Source of the DNA: CAYRQP01 sp964426545
GTDB lineage: Bacteria > Fermentibacterota > Fermentibacteria > Fermentibacterales > JCC-6
NCBI GenBank assembly: GCA_964426545.1
Contig: CAYRQP010000006.1
Location: forward strand, 48,465 to 112,464
Direction: 5' to 3'
DNA length: 64,000 bases
Positions within the stretch are counted from its first letter, which is position 1. The number at the start of each line of letters is the position of its first letter. Shown piece after piece: positions 8,701-17,345 of this stretch. A program made the position numbers and the translations under genes. The notes beneath the pieces were generated by a model that saw nothing but the letters and a program-made list of their open reading frames with translations, made no database searches and was not told where the DNA came from.

Positions 8701-9351
8701 CTATCCGCCAATTCCCATTGTTGGAAGCCAGTCTTTCAGAAGGAATGTCACCTGTCCTATCAAAAGGCTGATTCTTGCCATCACGGTGAAGCCGAAGCTC
8801 GCACCGAAAGCGACCATCAGTATGGTGATACCGATATTTGCAGTTTTCCCCACAATACCTTTATGCTCCTTCGAAAAGAAAAAGTACACGAGACCGGAAA
8901 CAACTCCGACAACAAGCACGATATTACTGATTATCTCCAAAGCCCCGCCTGTGGAAAGTGAAGTGATGGTATCCTCCACCTGTGCAAGGGCGTTTGTCTG
9001 GAAATAACTTACCATATTCAGTCCTGCTCCTGCTCCTACGATCATTGCCAGCGAGAGCCTGGAAAGCCCGGCTGTCTTTGGAATTATCCGTGCAAGCATG
9101 AAAAGTGCAAAAATTCCGGGAATAACCCAGATCCAGTCGAATTCCCCGCCACTCACACCCTCAGGAAACATCTTGTACCACCAGTTGGGTATCAGCACAT
9201 TTTCGATGTTATAGATTACCCAGTATCCTGCACTCATACCTATGAAAAGATGTTCGGCGAACTTGTAAAACGGATTGTCTTTATAAAGGAAACTGTAGAT
9301 ACAAAGCGTAAGAAGTGCACCAAGCCAGATGCCTATTATTTCCCAGTTCAT
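8701..9351 (-). CDS. Polytopic membrane protein of the MutL/DUF6754 cluster
   Basis: 216 residues with about six or seven hydrophobic segments: near 5-22 (IGIWLGALLTLCIYSFLY), 30-50, 75-95 (IWVIPGIFALFMLARII), 100-118, 138-160 (IVLVVGVVSGLVYFFFS), 168-188 and 190-210. No catalytic motif is recognised. It overlaps the preceding gene by four bases, and it is the last gene of the cluster. The small loops and repeated helix pattern suggest a structural or channel-like subunit of a complex, but the function is unknown. Confidence 0.8.
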   Translation of the reverse strand: MNWEIIGIWLGALLTLCIYSFLYKDNPFYKFAEHLFIGMSAGYWVIYNIENVLIPNWWYKMFPEGVSGGEFDWIWVIPGIFALFMLARIIPKTAGLSRLSLAMIVGAGAGLNMVSYFQTNALAQVEDTITSLSTGGALEIISNIVLVVGVVSGLVYFFFSKEHKGIVGKTANIGITILMVAFGASFGFTVMARISLLIGQVTFLLKDWLPTMGIGG

Positions 9352-10190
9352 ACCGCACCTCCTCCGCTTCTCCTTCGGGATGCAAAGTATGAGATGTTAC
9401 CCACTACAATCAGCAGCATTATTACAAGATGAGCAATCGACTGCGGGGCCATTCCTTCTATCCCCTTGCCGGGTGAATCAGTAAGAGTTTCATAATCGGC
9501 AGCACCTTTAAGCCCGCCGAGAAGACCGATCATCTGCCCGCTTCTCAGATACGGGAAGAACTGTGGGGCACTCACTGCCGTACAGCCTCCGCCGATTGGA
9601 ACATTAAATCTGTCTCCCGCCATCATCACCCAGGCGGGGATTCCCGGGTCACCGGCAGAAAGGGACAGAACGAGGTCGAAATCACTTATGTCTTTAATCT
9701 CTGATAACATTGGAATAGCATCCCAGTTCATTCCGTCCTTATCCTCGGGGAAAACAGCTTTAAATCCTGATCCCAGTCGGACTATCAGTACTCCGCCACC
9801 GGTCTTATAACCGAGATTTACCCAGTCCGTATATTGTTCTTTCCCCTGCTCAGCCGATTGTTCGGACAGTACTTCCTGTCCGAGACTTGCACCCTGGGGC
9901 CATAGAGCCATCGCCACGATGTTTATATCTTTTTCGAACAACTGCCTTGTCAGGGCAACTGCCATCGGCTGAAGTTCCGGCATTGTAGATGGGTCATAGT
10001 CGAAGCTCAGCAGTACATTCGCCCCTGCAGGCAGCGCATCGACATAGTTATATAGTTCTCGGCTTGGTTCCGCTCCAACGGGATTTGGAAAGATAATGTT
10101 CAGCGAAACGGGAATGATGACCGAAAGTGCAATAAGGACAAAAATTATTCTTCTGTCCATGTTTCCGATTTTTTCAATAAATCCGGCCAT
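9348..10190 (-). CDS. Membrane-anchored protein with large extracytoplasmic domain
   Basis: 280 residues. A transmembrane helix near 14-32 (RIIFVLIALSVIIPVSL) and another near 252-272 (IAHLVIMLLIVVGNISYF) bracket a roughly 215-residue soluble domain. The domain contains VLLSFDYDPSTMPELQPMA and FDLVLSLSAGDPGIPAWVM, giving an alternating alpha/beta pattern, perhaps Rossmann-like. No active site is recognised. Its start overlaps the preceding gene by one base and its end overlaps the next by four, so it is translated as part of the cluster. An internal Met at residue 11 could be the start. Confidence 0.8.
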   Translation of the reverse strand: MAGFIEKIGNMDRRIIFVLIALSVIIPVSLNIIFPNPVGAEPSRELYNYVDALPAGANVLLSFDYDPSTMPELQPMAVALTRQLFEKDINIVAMALWPQGASLGQEVLSEQSAEQGKEQYTDWVNLGYKTGGGVLIVRLGSGFKAVFPEDKDGMNWDAIPMLSEIKDISDFDLVLSLSAGDPGIPAWVMMAGDRFNVPIGGGCTAVSAPQFFPYLRSGQMIGLLGGLKGAADYETLTDSPGKGIEGMAPQSIAHLVIMLLIVVGNISYFASRRRSGGGAV

Positions 10191-10813
10191 TAGTCAGTAC
10201 CCCCCAAATAACTTCGCTCTATACCGAAGATTATTCTGAGAGAAGTGGCTACAACACCCATTGCCGCCCCGATCATAACCGCCCGCTGTCCAGCTGTATT
10301 TGGAATACTCATCAGCCAGATTTTGATGATGGGGATTTTATCCCATATCATCGCACCTATGGGAACCTGCCCGAGCATGACGATGAACGCTGAAAGAAGG
10401 AGAAGGGTTGCCCTCCAGTTAGATGCCCTGAATGCCCTGAATGCAGCTGATGCAACAAAGAAAGCAAGAAGGCTGAACATTGTTGCTCCCATCGGAACGA
10501 CCATATTCATAAACATATAATCGAACGGTTTGCCTTCCGTAACACCATAAACAAGTCCTGTACCAACCATTACGACAAAACCGATTATCGTTACCGGACT
10601 GTATTTCCAATTATTCAGGCGAAGCTTGATCTTACGGAAGTGTACATGCAGAAGGTTGAGCGCACCGAGGAAAATGGCAGCAGACGCAACGATGAAGAAC
10701 CATTCCTGAAGGTCGGCTCCAAGCCTGTCGAACGGTGCATGTGGAATGAAAAAGTTCAGGATCATTATTATGCCGGCAGTGAATGTTATTACAAGCGGTA
10801 TTACCAATCTCAT
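10190..10813 (-). CDS. Polytopic membrane protein
   Basis: 207 residues with about six predicted helices: 3-22 (LVIPLVITFTAGIIMILNFFI), 37-55, 72-92 (PVTIIGFVVMVGTGLVYGV), 103-125, 132-152 (ATLLLLSAFIVMLGQVPIGA) and 175-195 (QRAVMIGAAMGVVATSLRII). It has no recognisable transport or catalytic motif. It sits between the DUF6754-like gene (9 bases upstream) and the anchored protein (overlapping by one base), so it is probably a subunit of the same membrane complex. Confidence 0.8.
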   Translation of the reverse strand: MRLVIPLVITFTAGIIMILNFFIPHAPFDRLGADLQEWFFIVASAAIFLGALNLLHVHFRKIKLRLNNWKYSPVTIIGFVVMVGTGLVYGVTEGKPFDYMFMNMVVPMGATMFSLLAFFVASAAFRAFRASNWRATLLLLSAFIVMLGQVPIGAMIWDKIPIIKIWLMSIPNTAGQRAVMIGAAMGVVATSLRIIFGIERSYLGGTD

Positions 10814-10822
10814 ACCTGCCCC

Positions 10823-12043
10823 CTAATTCACCTGAAGGACTTTGCGGATAAATTCCGCAACATCATTCAGAGGTTGAAAATACGTCCCTAATGTGGCAGC
10901 GATGACTCCGACAATGATAATGACCAGGAAAATGAGTTTTGCCATGTCCTGTCCTTTGAGACTGCCGAGGAGTTTGGGCTCTCGTGACAGATAAGCACTC
11001 GCGGCGAACAGTTCTTCACCAATAAGTGTATAGTCGCAGGCGGCAATAAAGAAAGGTATCTGACTCGGCATGGCAGTTCCAGCTATCTGAATGGCTCCCA
11101 CGCTTCTGCCTGTCTCGGCAAGAATCAGGCTCTCAGCATAGAATGTCCCCAGCAGGAATATTGCAGCAGGTTTCTCCCGTACCATGATTCCGTCGACACC
11201 GGCTGCATATCCGAACTGGTCATCCGTCAGATACTGAATGTTCTCCTTATTGAAGGCATCGGGTCTGCCCTGCTGAATATATGATTCCTTGACAACTTCC
11301 TGAGCCACACTCATCACGACACTCTTGCAGGTAGGAACCATAAGGGAAGAACCGTATTCTGCAGTTTTTGCAGCGACTCTGCCCAGTATGACCATACTAG
11401 CGATAGTCTGGATGTCATCCATGTCCATGATACCCGGGATATACAGAACAGCTTTTCCCATCTCTGTAGCTCGCCCCACCGCCTCATCGACAGCGGAAAG
11501 TCCGGCTATCTCACGAATGTAAAGGTTTTTACCCTTTTTTGCACTTTCTATGAACCAGATGATAATCACAGAGAGAATCACAAGGAGAATGAGCATGTAG
11601 ATTCTTCCTGAGTGAATCCACTGAGCCTGTGAAGATGCTTCGACCTTTTGGCTCATCAGCATCGGATTTCCCGGTGTTTGCGGGAGAATCCAATAACTGT
11701 AAACAATCCCGTCTTCAGTGGTATCATCCATATACTTTGTGGATATGCCGGAAAGAGTGTCGAGAGCGGTGCTTTCTCCGGTTTCCGTGTTTTCCCGAAA
11801 CACAACAAGTGCTTCAGGAATCACTTCACTATAATTGACAACCCACTCCAGTTTTACGCACCCGCCGGCATCGTTCTCCTTATCGAACGCAGTCAATTCC
11901 GTGATGCACCGGAGATCCACATCCTGATTAAACTGTTCGCACGGTTCGATTTCCTGCAATGACTCTTCGATTGCCTGGGCCGTCACAGCGTTCGGTATCG
12001 GCAGGGCAAACAGCATCAAAAATATGTGTAGTATTTTTATCAT
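10823..12043 (-). CDS. DUF6754-like membrane protein with signal peptide and Fn3-like domain
   Basis: About 406 residues. The frame is open to 12079, but the ATG at 12043 has GAGGG upstream and starts a good signal peptide (MIKILHIFLMLFALPIPNAVTAQ), so it is chosen. An Ig/Fn3-like domain (about 45-135) is followed by a transmembrane helix (about 143-163, IYMLILLVILSVIIIWFI), a cytoplasmic domain (about 170-375: EAVGRATEMGKAVLYIPGI, then AGVDGIMVREKPAAIFLLG) and a C-terminal helix. I recognise the cytoplasmic part as the DUF6754 type, from memory. Function unknown. It is separated from the upstream gene by a terminator-like hairpin. Confidence 0.78.
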   Translation of the reverse strand: MIKILHIFLMLFALPIPNAVTAQAIEESLQEIEPCEQFNQDVDLRCITELTAFDKENDAGGCVKLEWVVNYSEVIPEALVVFRENTETGESTALDTLSGISTKYMDDTTEDGIVYSYWILPQTPGNPMLMSQKVEASSQAQWIHSGRIYMLILLVILSVIIIWFIESAKKGKNLYIREIAGLSAVDEAVGRATEMGKAVLYIPGIMDMDDIQTIASMVILGRVAAKTAEYGSSLMVPTCKSVVMSVAQEVVKESYIQQGRPDAFNKENIQYLTDDQFGYAAGVDGIMVREKPAAIFLLGTFYAESLILAETGRSVGAIQIAGTAMPSQIPFFIAACDYTLIGEELFAASAYLSREPKLLGSLKGQDMAKLIFLVIIIVGVIAATLGTYFQPLNDVAEFIRKVLQVN

Positions 12044-12058
12044 CTTATTCCCTCTACT

Positions 12059-12085
12059 AAAAAAATTAGTGACAGTCACTAATTT
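12059..12085 (-). terminator. Intrinsic terminator or attenuator inside the MutL/DUF6754 cluster
   Basis: On the minus strand AAATTAGTGA and TCACTAATTT form a perfect 10-bp stem around the loop CTG, followed by an unbroken run of seven Ts. The stem overlaps the stop codon of the gene ending at 12084 and lies 16 bases before the ATG at 12043. It could end or attenuate transcription between the soluble pair (MutL-like and barrel-sandwich-like) and the four membrane genes. Confidence 0.6.
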
Positions 12086-13208
12086 ATTCCTCGATCAGTT
12101 CAACATTTGCACGTGGGACGGTGGCTATTTCTCTATCGACGAATTCAACTTCAAGCACCCGTACCATGGCTTCCGAATCGAGTTTCACAAGTTCCGGAGG
12201 AAGTGCAGCCACTTTTCCCAACCTTCCGAAGTACGGAACCCTGATACACCTGATTGGTGAACCGATATCCATTGCTCCGGCCTGCTTTTCAGAACTACTG
12301 GAAGAAACAATGTCTTCGCCAACTGGTATCACGACCTCCGGACGCATAACCCCTGCCCGGATCTGTGTGGCTCCGTTGACACTTGCAATCATACCCTCCC
12401 TGGCTTTCAGCAGGTCGAAGGTAATCTGTGCCATGGTCATGTTTCCGAATCCTTCTGTCAGAACAAGAGTGATTCCCTTGTTTTCATGTCCGGTAATTGC
12501 GACACCAAGGTCATATCCAAGAAGTTTTTTCAGGTCACTGTCATCGAAACCGCCGACAACGATTGCCTTTACCCCTACACTTACTGCTTTTTGAAGCGTC
12601 TCATAAGAAACAAATGATCCGCCAAGCAGTACTTTGCCCTTGCAGGAATCATCTATCAGATCGGCTGTGAGTTCGTCTGCCGGACCTTTTGTCACTGTTT
12701 TCAGTGCTCCGCGTACTTCTCCGCCTACCCCGAAAATTCCCTGAACGAAAGTAGCCCTCGATTCGATGACAACGCCTTCATTTTCAAGTATCTCCACGAC
12801 TTTTCCGTTTATATAGGCATCTATCTCTACTGGAATCGGTGGTTCACGCAGAACAGCCTGTCCGGTTATCTTGTTGTAACTCTCGAAGACTCCGTCTATC
12901 GGTGAGAGAACGGAATTCTTGAACAGCCCGAAGAAGCCCGTTGACTGGGCAATAAGTTCCTTCTCTTTTATGACTTCTCCATCGTTTTTGAGCAGAAGTT
13001 CCGGAACATCTCCAGGGGGAAGTCCAAGTTTATTGGCGATGTTCAGCATCTTGACATTTCCGGGGAGTTCCGTCCGGGCAACGATGTCCTCGGCTTTTAC
13101 GAAGTCACCGGCCGACACAAGAGTCTCGCCCGTAAGGGGAAGTCTTCGCTCCTTTTTAACCTGAGTTACATCAGCAACGCGCAATCCGGGTGTATATGCA
13201 AATGCCAT
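12084..13208 (-). CDS. Barrel-sandwich-type protein paired with MutL-like ATPase
   Basis: 374 residues, soluble. The N-terminal part (about 1-170) has hammerhead or barrel-sandwich features of lipoyl/biotinyl-like folds, as in GETLVSAGDFVKAEDIVAR and SVLSPIDGVFESYNKITGQAV, with no modified Lys motif visible. The middle (about 185-245) contains KGKVLLGGSFVSYETLQKAV and AIVVGGFDDSDLKKLLG. The C-terminal part is beta-rich and includes a KOW-like run (VPYFGRLGKVAALPP). Its start overlaps the stop of the MutL-like gene by one base, so the two proteins are made together and may interact. Function unknown. Confidence 0.75.
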   Translation of the reverse strand: MAFAYTPGLRVADVTQVKKERRLPLTGETLVSAGDFVKAEDIVARTELPGNVKMLNIANKLGLPPGDVPELLLKNDGEVIKEKELIAQSTGFFGLFKNSVLSPIDGVFESYNKITGQAVLREPPIPVEIDAYINGKVVEILENEGVVIESRATFVQGIFGVGGEVRGALKTVTKGPADELTADLIDDSCKGKVLLGGSFVSYETLQKAVSVGVKAIVVGGFDDSDLKKLLGYDLGVAITGHENKGITLVLTEGFGNMTMAQITFDLLKAREGMIASVNGATQIRAGVMRPEVVIPVGEDIVSSSSSEKQAGAMDIGSPIRCIRVPYFGRLGKVAALPPELVKLDSEAMVRVLEVEFVDREIATVPRANVELIEE

Positions 13209-15091
13209 CAGCTACCTCCCTCCTTCCCCATGAATCTTGGGGGATACGTATCAAGTGCTTTCGACCATTCCTGCAGCTTATTAACGCGTTCCGTTTCATC
13301 TTCAGGAAGATTGAACGGCTGTCTGCCCCGGCCGTCGAAAATGAGTCCAACCACCCCGCCTTCAAGTGTACAGGTGCGGACTTCACCGGGACCGGCACCC
13401 ACATCCTGACCCTTCGCGGGGTTTATCACCGCATCGGCTTTCTCTCCGACACCGAGCGGAATGACTGTCATCTCACCTCTTACGATGGTTTCGGTTTTAT
13501 TCGACCCGTCAGAGAATTTCAGTTCAACTTCCGCGAGTACATGTGTCTTCTTTTTCATCTCCCCCACAGGAGCAATACAGGTGCCTATCCTAACAAGGCA
13601 GTCCTTATCGAATACTTCTGTAGCCGCACGGGGATGTACTTCTGAAAGTACGCCCAACTGAGGCATCATGAATATCGAGTCGACTGCAAGCATTGTTATA
13701 CCTTCGGGTAGAAAGGCATCTATCATCATATGTGCTGCCTGAGACCTGCGGGGAGCATGTGACAAAACTCCTCCTGAACCGATGAGAATGTCCAGGTTCA
13801 TCATATTAACGAGAGAACTTCCGGTCTGGCTCTGATTAAATGCATCGCCGATGGTTCTCTCCTGCTGAATACCTTTCAGCCCGGAGGCGAGTTCCCTGTG
13901 CTGAGCCAACGCAAGCCGCAGTGCTTCACGGGCGATTGCCTGCTCAATGACAAGTTCCTCGAGAGTATGGGGTATTGTTGTCGGCCGTATCATCTTGTTC
14001 TTGATTCTGTTCCTTAGTTCCTTCTCCGGAATACCGAATGGAACCCAGCGCATCACATTGTCCATGCCCGCACTGGCAAGTACATTGGAAACACTGTAAC
14101 TCATGCCGAGATTAGCAGATACAGTCCTGTTGAATACTGTTTCGTCCTCAACGCTTTCAAAAACACTGAACACATCTGTTGTTGCTCCGCCGATATCTAC
14201 GCCCATGACTTCTATCTTCTCGTCCCGGGCAACCGTTTCTATCAGTTTACCGACAGCACCCGGTGTGGGCATTACCGGAACCTGTTTCCACTCACCATCC
14301 ACAAAACGTCCGGCCCAGCTCATAAGTCTCGAGTACCCCGGTGCCTGTGCCATCACATGTTCCATGAAGAGTTCATGTATGAGATCTCTTGCAGGACCAA
14401 GATTTTCTCTTTCGAGAACAGGTCTGATATTATCTACGATTTTCAGTTCCATCGAATCGCTTAACTCTTTGGCTACTTCTTCTCTTGCATCTATGTTCCC
14501 GGCAAAGATGACGGGCAGTTTGTAGCCTACTCCAAAGCGGGGCTTCGGGTCTGCAACTTTCACGATATTTGCCAGTTCCACGACATGGTCGAGTGTACCG
14601 CCGTCGATGCCGCCCGAAAGCAGTATCATGTCCGGTCTCAGTCTTCTTATGTCAGCGACCTTTTCATGCGCCAGCCGCCTGTCATTGGATGCGATAATGT
14701 CCATGACGATGGCACCCGCACCGAGAGCCGCTCTCTGAGCACTCTCACCGGTCATCGACTTTACCACGCCGGCAACAGTCATCTGAAGTCCGCCGCCTGC
14801 AGATGATGTGGACATGTAAATATCTACCCCATCCGGAATACCCGGGGTTACCATAATCCCCGAACCGTCTTCACTCAGGAGTTTTCTACCTTCGAGATCT
14901 TCGATTTCACCAACCGCGTTGAGAACACCTTTAGTGACATCTTCTGCAGGAGCTTCGACTGTCGTAGGAGCCTCTCCCCTTCGAATCAGCCTGAATTCTC
15001 CGTCGCGCTCTTCGATCAGAATGGCTTTTGTGGTAGTGCTTCCGCAGTCAGTCGCAAGTATTCTCGTTATTCTATTATCTGCCACTGCCAT
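13208..15091 (-). CDS. MutL/GlmL-like ASKHA-fold ATPase
   Basis: About 627 residues. The frame opens at 15103, but the first codons there are the SD itself (AGGAGG), so the ATG at 15091 or GTG at 15085 is the start. Phosphate-1 motif ATDCGSTTTKAILIE near the N-terminus and phosphate-2 motif VDIGGATTDVFSV near residue 300 define an actin/Hsp70/sugar-kinase-type nucleotide site. The full length matches GlmL/MutL, the reactivating or accessory protein of B12-dependent glutamate mutase. No mutase (glmS/glmE) is encoded nearby. Instead it lies next to a barrel-sandwich-like protein and membrane proteins, which suggests a different role here. Confidence 0.78.
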   Translation of the reverse strand: MAVADNRITRILATDCGSTTTKAILIEERDGEFRLIRRGEAPTTVEAPAEDVTKGVLNAVGEIEDLEGRKLLSEDGSGIMVTPGIPDGVDIYMSTSSAGGGLQMTVAGVVKSMTGESAQRAALGAGAIVMDIIASNDRRLAHEKVADIRRLRPDMILLSGGIDGGTLDHVVELANIVKVADPKPRFGVGYKLPVIFAGNIDAREEVAKELSDSMELKIVDNIRPVLERENLGPARDLIHELFMEHVMAQAPGYSRLMSWAGRFVDGEWKQVPVMPTPGAVGKLIETVARDEKIEVMGVDIGGATTDVFSVFESVEDETVFNRTVSANLGMSYSVSNVLASAGMDNVMRWVPFGIPEKELRNRIKNKMIRPTTIPHTLEELVIEQAIAREALRLALAQHRELASGLKGIQQERTIGDAFNQSQTGSSLVNMMNLDILIGSGGVLSHAPRRSQAAHMMIDAFLPEGITMLAVDSIFMMPQLGVLSEVHPRAATEVFDKDCLVRIGTCIAPVGEMKKKTHVLAEVELKFSDGSNKTETIVRGEMTVIPLGVGEKADAVINPAKGQDVGAGPGEVRTCTLEGGVVGLIFDGRGRQPFNLPEDETERVNKLQEWSKALDTYPPRFMGKEGGS

Positions 15092-15488
15092 CCACCTCCT
15101 CATTTGTCATATCGCTTTCACCTTTCTTTCGAAAACGGCTCAGGAAGGACTTCTTCTTCCGGCAGGACTCCTTCAACTCTCTTTTTTGCTGAATATCCCT
15201 GGCATTTTCGTCTTCTATACCCTTGATAAGTTTTTCTATGTTGTCTCTGTCTTCAATCATCCGCACAAATTTATAATAGTCTTTTGATGTCACAATGAGC
15301 GACACCATCGGATTTGAAAATATCAAAATCTGGTTTCCGAGAAACGAGAGCGGTTTAATGGTCTCGAAGAATATGATTGCAGGTACCGTAAGTTGACGCA
15401 CCACAATCGCCTTCGATATACGTTCAATGAGATCGGAATAATCCTCATTGCCCTCTGTATCAGTCAGGCTGGGCGAGGTCGGGTGCAT
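15075..15488 (-). CDS. Small conserved protein of the MutL cluster
   Basis: About 137 residues from the ATG at 15488 (an in-frame TTG at 15506 is an alternative). The core has the pattern RQLTVPAIIFFETIKPLSFLG then NQILIFSNPMVSLI, followed by a charged helix (VRMIEDRDNIEKLIKGIEDE) and a Lys/Arg-rich tail. The same small family sits beside MutL-like and membrane genes in related lineages as far as I recall. It overlaps both neighbours, so it is part of the operon. The hydrophobic core may be an amphipathic or membrane-associated segment. Function unknown. Confidence 0.68.
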   Translation of the reverse strand: MHPTSPSLTDTEGNEDYSDLIERISKAIVVRQLTVPAIIFFETIKPLSFLGNQILIFSNPMVSLIVTSKDYYKFVRMIEDRDNIEKLIKGIEDENARDIQQKRELKESCRKKKSFLSRFRKKGESDMTNEEVDGSGR

Positions 15489-15933
15489 ACCGTCGAATAA
15501 ACTCAAGAACTTCCTCTCTGTTCGATGAGAATTGAACGGACAATCCTCTGAACTTTGCGAGTCTTGTGGAATGCGGAAACGGACTTAACAGGACTCCGTA
15601 TTTATCTGTCACAATACTCCTCACTTCTTTCCATGGTTTGACCTCTTTGCCAAACGGAGACTTTTTTTCGACACCTTCATCATCCATCCGGAAATGAATG
15701 GGAAGGAAGAATGTCCATCCCGAAAGGAATAGAACAGCAATTCCGACCAATCCCCACCAAGCATTGTTTCCCATGACTACTGCAGCAAGAAATCCTGCCA
15801 AAGCAATGATAGCGACATAAGCCGCTGTGGCTTTCGGGCGTTCTCTTGCAGGGTGTGAGAGCCATTCGAGAACATCCTTCGAACCGTTTTCTTCCGTCAG
15901 GCTTTTTCGCCTCCTACAGATTCTACGAGACAA
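15460..15933 (-). CDS. Small membrane protein with PH-like C-terminal domain
   Basis: Up to 157 residues. Two transmembrane helices lie near 36-56 (AAYVAIIALAGFLAAVVMG) and 60-80 (WWGLVGIAVLFLSGWTFFL). The C-terminal half (RMDDEGVEKKSPFGKEVKPWKE then GLSVQFSSNREEVLEFI) has the pattern of a bacterial PH-like (DUF304/YcxB-type) domain. The start is uncertain: TTG at 15933 is the longest, but AGGAGG inside the end of gcvPB would favour a CTG at 15900. It overlaps gcvPB, linking the glycine cleavage operon to the MutL cluster in one transcript. Confidence 0.65.
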   Translation of the reverse strand: MSRRICRRRKSLTEENGSKDVLEWLSHPARERPKATAAYVAIIALAGFLAAVVMGNNAWWGLVGIAVLFLSGWTFFLPIHFRMDDEGVEKKSPFGKEVKPWKEVRSIVTDKYGVLLSPFPHSTRLAKFRGLSVQFSSNREEVLEFIRRYAPDLAQPD

Positions 15934-17345
15934 AGGTCCTTGGCTGCCTTTACTTCGTCCAGTTTCAGGACAGGTGTATTTACAGGGGCATCAGTAACTA
16001 AATGCGGCTTTTCATCCACTTCCTTTGCAATGGAAATGAGTGCATCTGCAAAAGCATCTATCTCTTCCATACTCTCTGTCTCGGTCGGTTCTATCATCAG
16101 GGCTTCATGCACAATAAGCGGGAAATAAACAGTGGGGGCATGAAATCCATAATCGAGTAGTCGCTTCGCCATGAAAAGGGTTTTAACCCCTTTTTCTTTC
16201 TGCCTGTCTCCGGAAAGCACAAACTCGTGCATGCAGGGACCATTATCGAACGGTATGTCAAAGTAGGGCTTCAATTTTTCCTTCAGGTAATTTGCATTGA
16301 TAAGTGCTGCTTCACTTACTTTCCGCAGTCCTTCGGCACCAAGACTTCTTATATAGCTGTATGCTTTATACATAACACCTATGTTGCCGTGAAAGCAGAG
16401 GAGTTTCCCGAATGACTTCTCAGCCTGTACCAGTCTGTATCCCTCATCTGTTTTTTTAACCGAAGGGTCAGGTAGGAAGGGTTTCAGGGCTGCAGTACAG
16501 ACAACAGGTCCCGAACCCGGTCCGCCGCCGCCGTGCGGAGTGGAGAATGTCTTGTGCAGATTCAGGTGGCAGACATCGAACCCCATTTCAGCAGGCTTAG
16601 CCAGTCCGAGTAACGCATTCATGTTTGCACCGTCCATGTAATTGAGTCCACCTGCTTCGTGGACTATCGATGTGAGTTCTTCTATCCGGGATTCGAAAAT
16701 ACCAAGTGTGTTCGGGTTTGTAAGCATGAACGCCGCTGTATTGGGACCTGCTTTCATTCGCAGGTCATCTGCATCAACCTCACCCTTTTCATTCGACTTT
16801 ACATCTACAATCCTGCAGCCGGCGAGTATCGCAGTTGCGGGATTTGTGCCGTGAGCCGAATCAGGCATCAGAACTTCATTCCTGTGTCCCTGTCCGATAT
16901 CTTCGAGGTAACTCTTGATTAGCATGATTCCGCAGAATTCTCCGTGCGCTCCGGCTGCAGGCTGAAGGGAAACCCCTTCGAAGCCGGTGATTTCACAAAG
17001 ACTCTCACCCAGTTTATACATAATTTCCAGAGTTCCCTGTGCTCCGCTGTCAGGTACAAGCGGGTGGAGAGTGTTCAGCTTTTCCATGCGCGCAAGCGTT
17101 TCATTTAGTTTGGGATTGTATTTCATGGTGCATGAGCCGAGTGGATAAATCCCCTTTTCGACATTGTAGTTCATTGTGCTTATCGAAACATAGTGCCGCA
17201 TGACCTGCCCTTCCGTAACTTCGGGGAGAGCTGTTCCAGTTTTGCGCTGGAGATGATCCGGAATCACAGTATCCGCGCTTACATCAAGCGGGGGGAGTTT
17301 TACTCCACTCAGTCCGGGGGTGCTGTATTCGAATATTGTTTTCAT
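15897..17345 (-). CDS. gcvPB: Glycine dehydrogenase (decarboxylating) subunit 2
   Basis: 482 residues, the C-terminal half of split P-protein. It decarboxylates glycine with PLP and passes the aminomethyl group to lipoyl-GcvH. The PLP-lysine segment is visible as LNLHKTFSTPHGGGGPGSGP, together with YPLGSCTMKYNPK and EFCGIMLIKSYL. Its ATG overlaps the stop of gcvPA by four bases. Length and motifs are normal for the two-subunit form found in many anaerobes and thermophiles. Confidence 0.96.
   Translation of the reverse strand: MKTIFEYSTPGLSGVKLPPLDVSADTVIPDHLQRKTGTALPEVTEGQVMRHYVSISTMNYNVEKGIYPLGSCTMKYNPKLNETLARMEKLNTLHPLVPDSGAQGTLEIMYKLGESLCEITGFEGVSLQPAAGAHGEFCGIMLIKSYLEDIGQGHRNEVLMPDSAHGTNPATAILAGCRIVDVKSNEKGEVDADDLRMKAGPNTAAFMLTNPNTLGIFESRIEELTSIVHEAGGLNYMDGANMNALLGLAKPAEMGFDVCHLNLHKTFSTPHGGGGPGSGPVVCTAALKPFLPDPSVKKTDEGYRLVQAEKSFGKLLCFHGNIGVMYKAYSYIRSLGAEGLRKVSEAALINANYLKEKLKPYFDIPFDNGPCMHEFVLSGDRQKEKGVKTLFMAKRLLDYGFHAPTVYFPLIVHEALMIEPTETESMEEIDAFADALISIAKEVDEKPHLVTDAPVNTPVLKLDEVKAAKDLCLVESVGGEKA

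Noticed and set aside
8508..8711. 67-residue frame across the receptor promoter and leader
   Set aside because: It overlaps promoter elements, has no SD and no homology visible; treated as non-coding.
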